Source of the DNA: Effrenium voratum
Taxonomy: Eukaryota; Sar; Dinophyceae; Suessiales; Symbiodiniaceae
Length of the DNA stretch: 64,000 nucleotides
Assembly (NCBI GenBank): GCA_963377175.1
Contig: CAUJNA010003318.1
Location: forward strand, 315,001-379,000
Direction of reading: 5' to 3'
Position numbers and translations under genes: made by a program. Shown here one piece after another: positions 12,460 through 18,835 of this stretch. The number at the start of each line of letters is the position of its first letter. The first letter of the stretch is position 1. Below the pieces are notes generated by a model. That model was not told the origin of the DNA. It did not search any database and worked only from the letters and a program-made list of their open reading frames with translations.

Positions 12460-12864
12460 TGAGGGAAAAAATACATAAAATTGCACTTCTAACATCAAAC
12501 CCAAAAATCAAACAGCATACAACAAAATCAGCAAAATTCACAGAAAACAAGATAAGAACCACCAAGCAACTCAAAAACCAGAACAACCCCCAACAAAATA
12601 TTTAATCAAAGCATAAAACATTAAATAATTCAAACAAGCATACCAACAAAACAGCAAAAATAAAAACCATCAAAGAACACAAACTCAAAAACACACATCA
12701 ACAAAAACAAAGCAACATACCAACAAAAAATATCAGAAGAGTATCAAACAAAATAAAATACAAACAGCCAAAGCACGAAAAAATCAAAAGAGCATGCCAA
12801 GTTCAAACAACGCACTTTGAAAGAGTCAGCCAAATCAAGAAAAAATAAAATATTTCAATCTTTA

Positions 12865-13576
12865 CAAACCATAAGTACAGTATAATTATAACATATAAGA
12901 TTTTACATGTTATTATTATAGTATGATTATAATTTCAGTACAGGATAATAATTTAATTGATTTGTCTTACTTCTTTCATACATCATTTTAAAAATAATAT
13001 TAATATCTCTCAATGTATTTTGAATATTAAACTTTTTACTTTCAATAAATAATTTGATATTTTCTTTAACATCTTCTCCTTTCTCTTGACTATATCCCAA
13101 CATCCATAATATATCATAAATCATTTCATATTTTTCTTACTGATTTTAAGAAACTGTTTAACATAATCATAAGGTGGTATTTTATTTACAGTTAGAAATA
13201 TTAAAATCTCATCTTCTACATTTCTATTATGTATTCTTTTTATTCCCAACAGACATTTGATTAAAAATTGATTATCTCTCCATTCCTACAATTTTCACAT
13301 TCGACTTTTTCATCCATTGAATAATTAATAATATTATTCACTATTTCATTAGGTAAATTTAATTTATACAATTCCATATTTTCTTTTTTGAAGTGACAAC
13401 AATCATAGCATTTTTTATTGATATAATTATTGATTTTATCACCATTCATTTTCCTCTTATTATATTAAGGCACTATTTCTTTAAGTCATTTTTAAGGCAT
13501 TAAGAAAAATAAGAAACAAACCATAAGTTCAATATAATTATAACATATAAGATTTTACATGTTATTATTATAGTAT
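12865..13576. repeat. 60-bp direct repeats flanking the left ITR gene copy
   Basis: Copies at 12865-12924 and 13517-13576 share the core TATAATTATAACATATAAGA and end in TTATTATTATAGTAT. They bracket the ITR gene exactly, as their counterparts do on the right. Each unit is itself partly palindromic (ATAATTATAAC). Confidence 0.85.
12927..13449 (-). pseudogene. Broken left-ITR copy of the ITR zinc-cluster protein
   Basis: Nearly identical to the intact 174-residue gene at 34388-34912 but with two single-base deletions relative to it. One lies near 13288 (ATTGTAGG instead of ATTGCCAGG), the other at a poly-A run near 13132 (five A instead of six). The frame is lost after the CENC motif. Because the right copy is open, the breaks arose after duplication or are homopolymer errors. 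The promoter box (ACTTAAAGA, reverse strand about 13478-13486) is kept. Confidence 0.8.
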
Positions 13577-13613
13577 TAACTCCAAACCAGAGGTTGCTTT
13601 AATTTCAAATGGT

Positions 13614-14052
13614 ATAGACATTCTAAATATATCCACTTTGGATATTAAACATATCCACTTTGGGTATTAAACATATCCACTTCTGGATATTCAATATATC
13701 CACTTTGGATATTCGATATATTTCCACTTTGGATATTCAATATATATATATTACACATATATATGTATATCTACTTTGTGTATTCAATATATATCCACTT
13801 TGGATATGAAATATATCCACTTTGGATATGAAATATATCCACTTTGGATATGACATATATCCACTTTGGATATGAAATATATCCACTTTGGATATGAAAT
13901 ATATCGCTTTGGGGTTCAAATCCATACACTTTGGGGTTCAAATCCATACACTTTGGGGTTCAAATCCATACACTTTGGGGTTCAAATCCATACACTTTGG
14001 GGTTCAAATCCATCCACTTTGGGGTTAAAACCCATCCACTTTACAATTCAAT
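13614..14052. repeat. 22-bp tandem repeat array inside the left ITR
   Basis: Two families in series. About 13634-13911 is ATATCCACTTTGGATATGAA-like; about 13912-14049 holds seven near-perfect 22-bp copies containing CCATACACTTTGGGGTTC. Both share the core CACTTTGG. The array occurs only next to the left ITR and has no right counterpart. Open frames on either strand here are artefacts. It could be an iteron-like binding array, a recombination site or neutral satellite. Confidence 0.88.
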
Positions 14053-14110
14053 CCAGTTTGAGGAAGTGGTAGAGCGGTAATGCTTCAAATCTGCACCTTG
14101 CTTTGACATT

Positions 14111-14722
14111 TCAAAAGAGAGACACTAAAATATCACTAATGAGGGTTTGGGGTATTCTGTATAAGTCTTCCTGTTTATGAAATACTGGATTGTCTCCCCA
14201 TTCTGCTTTGGTTTTTGATGGCAAGCGTTGGGCTGTTTCAATATGTTTCCCATGAACAACACTCCCACAGTCTTTCTGACATAAGGGTCGGGGTTTCCAA
14301 GTTGTAATGTTATTCCATAGCCTAGTGCGTTTTCTGTAATTAAATCCATATTTACAATAATCTACATCTTTAAAATCAAACTCATCCATAAACTCCTGAT
14401 TTTTTAATAATCCAGTTTGAGGATTTTCGATTACAAAATACTTAGGATTGAAATATTTGATAATTTCAATAGTTTTTAAGACAATACTATTTGCATATTC
14501 GATATTCCTAATTCCCCTAGTTTTTGCAACACTATATTCAGTGCATGGGGGACTACTCCAAATAAAATCAAAATGGTTCCTATCAAATTGTTTATAATCC
14601 CATTTCAAAATATCAGTATTTATATCAGCATTTTTCAAATCCAATGAAATAACATTGAAACCGAGCGACTTTGCAACAAGTCCAACACTGCCTGTTCCGC
14701 TAAACATCTCTAATAAGTTCAT
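14111..14722 (-). CDS. DNA cytosine-C5 methyltransferase
   Basis: A 203-residue protein predicted to transfer a methyl group from SAM to cytosine C5 in DNA. Motif I is FSGTGSVG (residues 7-14). Motif IV is SSPPC with the catalytic Cys60. Motif VI is ENP (99-101), where bacterial enzymes often have ENV. Motif VIII is RKRTR (130-134). It is much shorter than typical bacterial enzymes and has little room for a target-recognition domain, as seen in many viral relatives. It is AT-rich like the rest of the element. It may mark viral DNA against host or rival nucleases; the GIY-YIG nuclease 0.8 kb away invites, but does not prove, a modification/cleavage pairing. Confidence 0.88.
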   Translation of the reverse strand: MNLLEMFSGTGSVGLVAKSLGFNVISLDLKNADINTDILKWDYKQFDRNHFDFIWSSPPCTEYSVAKTRGIRNIEYANSIVLKTIEIIKYFNPKYFVIENPQTGLLKNQEFMDEFDFKDVDYCKYGFNYRKRTRLWNNITTWKPRPLCQKDCGSVVHGKHIETAQRLPSKTKAEWGDNPVFHKQEDLYRIPQTLISDILVSLF

Positions 14723-14778
14723 TATTAAAGATATTTAGATAATATTATCTATGAATAAAAATCCCTGTTTCCTCGTCA

Positions 14779-14833
14779 AAAACTAAACTATGTTTAGTTT
14801 TCAATGAGTAAATACAACTTTATGAATAAAGTT
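14779..14833. terminator. Two adjacent hairpins between genes
   Basis: AAAACTAAAC-TAT-GTTTAGTTTT (14779-14801, 10-bp perfect stem) and AACTTTAT-GA-ATAAAGTT (14816-14833, 8-bp stem) lie between two minus-strand genes. A short imperfect repeat (TTTCCTCGTC) also occurs on both sides. They could act in transcript 3'-end formation. The function is inferred from position only. Confidence 0.45.
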
Positions 14834-15092
14834 GCGTTTCCTCGTCATAGTCAATTTGATAAAATGCCATAGTGGAGGACTTCGGCTCTTTTATCTCTTT
14901 GTTGTTGAGTTTGTTTAAATACACTTGTTTCTTATTTTTATATTCCCCATTGGTTCTATCTACTTCTTTACTTTGATAACTGTTTGTTAATGGTTTCTTC
15001 TTTTCCATTTCTTGTAAGATTTCTAAAATATTCTTATTCTGTTCTAAAACCTTATTCAGTTTTTTCACAATCTTTTCTAATCCTTCATCCAT
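14820..15092 (-). CDS. Small coiled-coil protein, unknown
   Basis: 90 residues. The N-terminal half (EKIVKKLNKVLEQNKNILEI) has a heptad-like pattern, so a short coiled coil is likely; the C-terminal half is charged. No family was recognised. It shares an almost identical about 40-bp upstream sequence with the next gene upstream (15140-15448), so the two are probably co-regulated. Confidence 0.6.
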   Translation of the reverse strand: MDEGLEKIVKKLNKVLEQNKNILEILQEMEKKKPLTNSYQSKEVDRTNGEYKNKKQVYLNKLNNKEIKEPKSSTMAFYQIDYDEETQLYS

Positions 15093-15139
15093 GTAAATAT
15101 ATACTAAATTATAAAACTAAACTTTTAAAACTAAATGTT

Positions 15140-15448
15140 TTAATTTCGAAGGTCTTTGTTACTTATATGTTTAAATTCTTTGCCTTGCACCATAAGTCTA
15201 ACAATGTTATCTAAATCTTTTTGAGTATGTCCACATACTATCGCTTTGTCTAGATATAAATATTCATAGCTAAGACCAACACTAATTAATAAAAAGTTAT
15301 ATTTTCTAGTTTGAGTACGAGTTAAGACTATTTTACAACCACACTCACAAGTATAATAACTAACACCATTATAATTATTGTCTCCAATTTGTTTATCTAA
15401 TTCAATTGCTCCATTATGTAAATTTGTTAAACTTGAAAATTTGTCCAT
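15140..15448 (-). CDS. Small Cys-rich protein, paralogue of 23354-23695
   Basis: 102 residues with CECGC near residue 34 and CGHTQKDLDNIV near residue 72. The same CxCGC ... C(x)HTQxDLDxIV pattern with similar spacing occurs in the protein at 23354-23695, so this is a small paralogous family within the element, probably a zinc-binding fold. No known family was recognised. Confidence 0.65.
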   Translation of the reverse strand: MDKFSSLTNLHNGAIELDKQIGDNNYNGVSYYTCECGCKIVLTRTQTRKYNFLLISVGLSYEYLYLDKAIVCGHTQKDLDNIVRLMVQGKEFKHISNKDLRN

Positions 15449-15486
15449 ATACTAAATCATAAAATAAACTTTTAAAACTAAATGTT
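15447..15486 (-). promoter_or_regulatory. Duplicated upstream region (copy at 15099-15139)
   Basis: Two copies of a 40-41 nt block (ATATACTAAAT[C/T]ATAAAA...TTTTAAAACTAAATGTT) lie directly before the start codons of the genes at 15140-15448 and 14820-15092. Only about four positions differ. A shared promoter is the simplest reading. Confidence 0.55.
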
Positions 15487-15515
15487 GCAATTATGTTAAA
15501 TCTACTCTTTAAATA

Positions 15516-16139
15516 CTAATTTTTCATCATTTGTTTAATAGTTTCCTGAGTTTCCTTATCACCATTATCGGATGAGTTTATATTTGGTTGTTCCTTCTGT
15601 TTGTGGTATTTTTCCCTGCTTTTCCTGTTGATTTCTTCTCTATGTTCTTCTTTATATATTCTTGCTCTTTCTTTGTATTTTTCAGCATTTCTTAAATATT
15701 CAAGTCTTTTTCCCGCCTTTATCTGTTCTTGGTGTTTTTCACGGTACGCTTTGTTATCCCTTGCCTTTTGTTGTTTGAAATATTCGGGGTTGTCCTGTTT
15801 AAACTCTTGTTCAGTTCTTCCCGGCACTTTAATGTTTAGTGTTGGTTTCCACTCTCGTATTATTTCGCCTTCTCTTTTTTGTAACCTACTTTTGTTCTCA
15901 CAGGGGCATTCTTCAATTAATTCAATGTAGCAGTTTTCATATCCGTGTTTTATCATAAATGGATAGATTAATGTATTTTGTCGGTTTTGTTTCTTCATAT
16001 CGCCTCTATGCTGTGCCATTCTTTGACTTAAACTTTGACAGGTGCTTCCAATGTAATAATCTTCGGTTATATTATTTCTAATACAATATATTTTACCGTT
16101 TTGATAATTTTTAGTATTTTTCACTTTGACACTATCCAT
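15516..16139 (-). CDS. GIY-YIG endonuclease
   Basis: 207 residues. The GIY-YIG nuclease core is at residues 15-102: GKIYCI (GIY strand), YYIGS (YIG strand), Arg40 and His44 on the helix, a catalytic Glu in KREGEIIRE (about 90-96), and Asn102 in TLNIK. The tail is a Lys/Glu/Arg/Tyr-rich helical region typical of GIY-YIG proteins in large algal viruses. Such enzymes nick or cut DNA and often act as homing or mobility nucleases. The last 17 residues closely match the end of the next protein (16164-16526). The upstream sequence has a variant ACTTAAACA box at 16161-16169. Confidence 0.88.
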   Translation of the reverse strand: MDSVKVKNTKNYQNGKIYCIRNNITEDYYIGSTCQSLSQRMAQHRGDMKKQNRQNTLIYPFMIKHGYENCYIELIEECPCENKSRLQKREGEIIREWKPTLNIKVPGRTEQEFKQDNPEYFKQQKARDNKAYREKHQEQIKAGKRLEYLRNAEKYKERARIYKEEHREEINRKSREKYHKQKEQPNINSSDNGDKETQETIKQMMKN

Positions 16140-16163
16140 ATTGTTATATATTGTTTTTATTGT

Positions 16164-16526
16164 TTAAGTAGTTTTCATTATTTGTTTAACAGTTTCCTGT
16201 GTTTCGTTTTCTCCATTATCGGATGGAGTAGCGTTCCGACCCCATTTAAATGTAATATTATGAACATCTGTTTCTAAGTTGATACTGTCTTTAGTTTTAT
16301 CAATATTCATTTTCTTATCATTTCTACTTATTTTGAAACTTGTCGGAATACACGAACATTTACAGTTTCCTTTCTTTTGTATTTCTAATTCATTTTTCAT
16401 TTCTAAGATTTTTTTACACATTGGACAAGCAAACTCAATAACTGATGTTTCTTTAACAACTTCTTCTTTTTCTTCATCAGTTGAAGAAACAACTGATTCT
16501 GTCTTATTCTTTTTCTTTCTCCCCAT
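16164..16526 (-). CDS. Small zinc-ribbon-like protein with a shared C-terminal tail
   Basis: 120 residues. A basic N-terminus (GRKKKNK) and acidic stretch are followed by CPMCKK (near 34) and CKCSC (near 55), a plausible treble-clef or ribbon zinc site. The end, SDNGENETQETVKQIMKT, matches the GIY-YIG protein end SDNGDKETQETIKQMMK. Function unknown. Overlaps the next upstream small gene by 23 nt. Confidence 0.65.
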   Translation of the reverse strand: MGRKKKNKTESVVSSTDEEKEEVVKETSVIEFACPMCKKILEMKNELEIQKKGNCKCSCIPTSFKISRNDKKMNIDKTKDSINLETDVHNITFKWGRNATPSDNGENETQETVKQIMKTT

Positions 16527-16686
16527 CTATATTAATATTTATATTTTTAATATATTGTATCACAAACTTAATTAATTCTAAAACAAAATAGCATACTTTC
16601 TTAAATCTATTATCAGTTATAACAACATCTTCTATATGTTGTACTTCATTTATTATATCAATATAATCTGTATAACTCCTTTTCAT
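16504..16686 (-). CDS. Small hypothetical protein
   Basis: 60 codons, overlapping the genes on both sides by 23 nt and 4 nt. It has a hydrophobic, possibly amphipathic segment (VCYFVLELIKFVIQYI). No family recognised. Tight overlap in a compact viral genome supports it weakly. Confidence 0.4.
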   Translation of the reverse strand: MKRSYTDYIDIINEVQHIEDVVITDNRFKKVCYFVLELIKFVIQYIKNININIDGEKEKE

Positions 16687-16865
16687 ATTAAATAATAAGA
16701 TAAATTATTTTTCATTTCTGTCTTTCTTTTCTTATAAAGTTTTTTCATTGTATCGTCTTTATTCCATCTATATTCCACAAATTTCTGATGATGTTTTGAA
16801 TTTAGATGTTTAAATAAATATTTGTCATCATAAGTTTTACCACAACTGCAATGGTTAATGACCAT
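16683..16865 (-). CDS. Small C2H2-like zinc-finger protein
   Basis: I take the start at 16865 (MVINHCSCGKTYDD) rather than further upstream, because upstream codons would run across the promoter and start of the divergent ATPase gene. It has 60 residues with CSCG ... HLNSKHH, a C2H2-type pattern as in other small proteins of this element, then a basic tail. Role unknown; DNA or RNA binding is a guess. Confidence 0.55.
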   Translation of the reverse strand: MVINHCSCGKTYDDKYLFKHLNSKHHQKFVEYRWNKDDTMKKLYKKRKTEMKNNLSYYLI

Positions 16866-16916
16866 ATAAATAATAAATATAAAATATTTTCTAAATAACT
16901 TTAATATTATTTTATT

Positions 16917-17671
16917 ATGTCTGATGTTCCAATAATAAAACCAATAAATATAACTGATTACGATTTCAAACAATCTAAATATGAACATGTGCCAAAACTA
17001 CCTTTTCGCTCAATTGTTGTTGCTTCATCAACGGGTGGCAAAACAGTTTTAATTCAAAACCTTATCCTAAATGTTTATAGGGACTGCTTCGCCCGTATAT
17101 TCATTTTTAGCCCGTCGGTTCATAATGACCCTACCTTCGTTGAAGTCAAGAAATATCAAAAAGATAATATGAAGGTTGATGATGAAAAAGAAAAGTTATA
17201 TTATGACACCTACCAACCTGAAGAACTAGAAGAAATAATTAACACACAAAGAAAGATAATTCATTATATGAAAGAACAGAAGATGAAGAAACTACATTCA
17301 ATTCTTATTGTTATTGATGATTTTTCAGATGACCCTAAATTTTTAAGATAATCAAAAATATTACACGGTTTATTTACGCGCGGAAGACATGACGCCATCT
17401 CTTGCATATGTAGTCTTCAAAAATATAAAACAATCGCCAATATAATTCGTGTCAATGCCAGTTCATTATACATTTTTAGATTAAAGAATATATCAGAGTT
17501 AATGAGTTTTATTGAGGAAAACTCGGCCATCGTTGATAAAGAGCAACTGTTAAATATGTATCATAAAGCGGTAGATGATAAGCCATACTCCTTCTTTTAT
17601 GTTAATATGAATTCCAAAGATGTTAATAATATGTTTTATGTTAGATTTGAGAAAGCTTTTAAAATAAAATA
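16917..17671 (+). CDS. FtsK/HerA-like genome-packaging ATPase, interrupted by an in-frame stop
   Basis: A33-type packaging ATPase that would drive viral DNA into capsids. Walker A is ASSTGGKT (residues 36-43) and Walker B is ILIVIDDFSDD (129-139). TAA at 17349-17351 stops the frame after 144 codons. The same frame then stays open to 17671 and carries the expected LFTRGRHDAISCI region, the part following Walker B in this family. The total span of about 250 codons is the usual size. There is no indel: one codon alone breaks it. Either the provirus copy is dead, the stop is read through, or it is a sequence error. Confidence 0.85.
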
Positions 17672-17691
17672 AATCTATTATATATTATAGA

Positions 17692-17994
17692 ATGTTAAAA
17701 ATGTTTCAAGAAAGAATATATGAAGAACCAGTAAGGTTTTTCGGCAGCGATATACCAAAACAGATTCAGGAACACCGAAAGCAAAGACTACAACAATTAG
17801 TAGAGTGTGAATGTGGTGAAACTTTTTTAATGAAGGATGCCACTAACCATATTGAAAGTGATTGTCATATTACTTTTAAGGAAGAAGAAAGAATGAGGAA
17901 AGAATTAGAAGAACATATTCGTATAGAAAATGATACTGATAGTGATAGTGATAATTATAGTGATGGTGGTTCAACAAGAGTGCCAGATGATTAA
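17692..17994 (+). CDS. Small zinc-finger protein with acidic tail
   Basis: 100 residues. CECGETFLMKDATNHIESDCH (about 39-59, read here as C-x-C, H, C-H) is a compact zinc motif also present in variant form in the protein at 25335-25829. The C-terminus is Asp/Ser-rich (DTDSDSD). It sits directly after the ATPase and is followed by a second copy of the ATPase 3' end, so it may have been inserted there. Confidence 0.65.
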   Translation: MLKMFQERIYEEPVRFFGSDIPKQIQEHRKQRLQQLVECECGETFLMKDATNHIESDCHITFKEEERMRKELEEHIRIENDTDSDSDNYSDGGSTRVPDD

Positions 17995-18006
17995 AAAATA
18001 ACTAAA

Positions 18007-18044
18007 TATGTTAGATTTGAAAAAGCATTTAAAATAAAATAAAT
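18007..18044 (+). repeat. Duplicate of the ATPase 3' end
   Basis: 38 nt matching 17637-17674 with about two mismatches (the end of the ATPase coding region plus the stop and following bases). The small zinc-finger gene lies between the two copies. Confidence 0.85.
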
Positions 18045-18057
18045 ATTCAAATATATT

Positions 18058-18537
18058 ATGATATTTTATGATTTACCAATAGAAATTAAAAACCTTGTAT
18101 TATCTTATAATTTAGGTGATGTTAGATTATTAAAAATAAAAAATAATAATATTATTAAAAATTATATTAATAAATTTAAACCAGTGTATAAGTCTTACAA
18201 ATTAAAGAATTCACAGTATTTTGAAATTGATAATATCATTATGAAAAATATTATCAAAAACGGCATATCATATATTTTTAACTTAAGTGAGTTAGATAAA
18301 TTACATCAAAAACATAAACCATTAAAATTATTAATTGAATATGATATATTTGTTACATCTACCTCATTTACTTTTTTTAATCATCTTCGTAATCGTACTT
18401 TAACATCAAATAATTTATTTGATATTTATTATTTTCTTAATAAAGACCTTTATAAAACTAATTTAGTGTATAGGGACAATGTGGTTAATTTTATTTCATT
18501 ACAAGTGAAAAAAATAACTATTAAAGTCATCAATTAA
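18058..18537 (+). CDS. Hypothetical protein with an F-box-like N-terminus
   Basis: 159 residues, very AT-rich codons. The first residues, FYDLPIEIKNLVLSY, resemble the LPxEI...L helix that opens an F-box; the same LPxEI pattern occurs in the two zinc-cluster proteins at the right end. F-boxes link substrates to SCF ubiquitin ligase and are common in large viruses, but this match is short. The rest is unrecognised. Confidence 0.55.
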   Translation: MIFYDLPIEIKNLVLSYNLGDVRLLKIKNNNIIKNYINKFKPVYKSYKLKNSQYFEIDNIIMKNIIKNGISYIFNLSELDKLHQKHKPLKLLIEYDIFVTSTSFTFFNHLRNRTLTSNNLFDIYYFLNKDLYKTNLVYRDNVVNFISLQVKKITIKVIN

Positions 18538-18616
18538 GAAAGACAAAGTTTTACTAGTAAATCTTATTCATATTTTTTAATTAATAATGTTAATGAATCA
18601 TATTAATATTATTAAT

Positions 18617-18826
18617 TTAAATCAATGAAGCGTTGCATAAATTCAACGCAGGTAATTTATATAATAGTTTGTCCGATTTTTGATTTTCTAACTTTTCTAT
18701 TCTCGTTACACATTCTTGAATAGATTTTATTATTAAAGTATCCGCTCTCGTTTTTTCATCTACTCTTAAATTCTTAATGTCTTCCATACTGTTATTTTCT
18801 TCGTTTTTGCTTTGACCAATACCCAT
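18617..18826 (-). CDS. Small protein with possible N-myristoylation motif
   Basis: 69 residues starting MGIGQSKNEE, which fits the MGxxxS myristoylation pattern, then a charged helical stretch. Ends just 9 nt before the fibre gene's stop on the same strand. A membrane-linked role is inference only. Confidence 0.5.
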   Translation of the reverse strand: MGIGQSKNEENNSMEDIKNLRVDEKTRADTLIIKSIQECVTRIEKLENQKSDKLLYKLPALNLCNASLI

Positions 18827-18835
18827 TATATATTA

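Larger units (their letters stand above)
12460..13576. repeat. Left inverted terminal repeat
   Basis: Reverse complement of 34261-35382, with near-identity except scattered substitutions and small indels. It starts at GGTGAGGGAAAAAATACATA and ends at GTTATTATTATAGTAT. It includes a complete but frame-broken copy of the ITR gene and that gene's promoter. Long ITRs fit protein-primed replication. Confidence 0.92.

Noticed and set aside
13614..14052. Possible CRISPR array
   Set aside because: Repeats are contiguous 22-mers with no unique spacers, and the host is eukaryotic.
14055..14105. tRNA-like sequence (GTGGTAGAGCGGTAATGC then GCTTCAAATCTGC)
   Set aside because: It has A-box- and B-box-like words, but they lie too close together and no acceptor stem or full anticodon arm can be folded. 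At most a tRNA fragment.
15601..15930. Cys/Ser-rich membrane-like frame
   Set aside because: Antisense shadow of the GIY-YIG gene.
16866..16988. N-terminal extension of the small zinc-finger gene to 16988
   Set aside because: It would overlap the first 24 codons of the divergent ATPase and the shared promoter; an internal ATG at 16865 is better.
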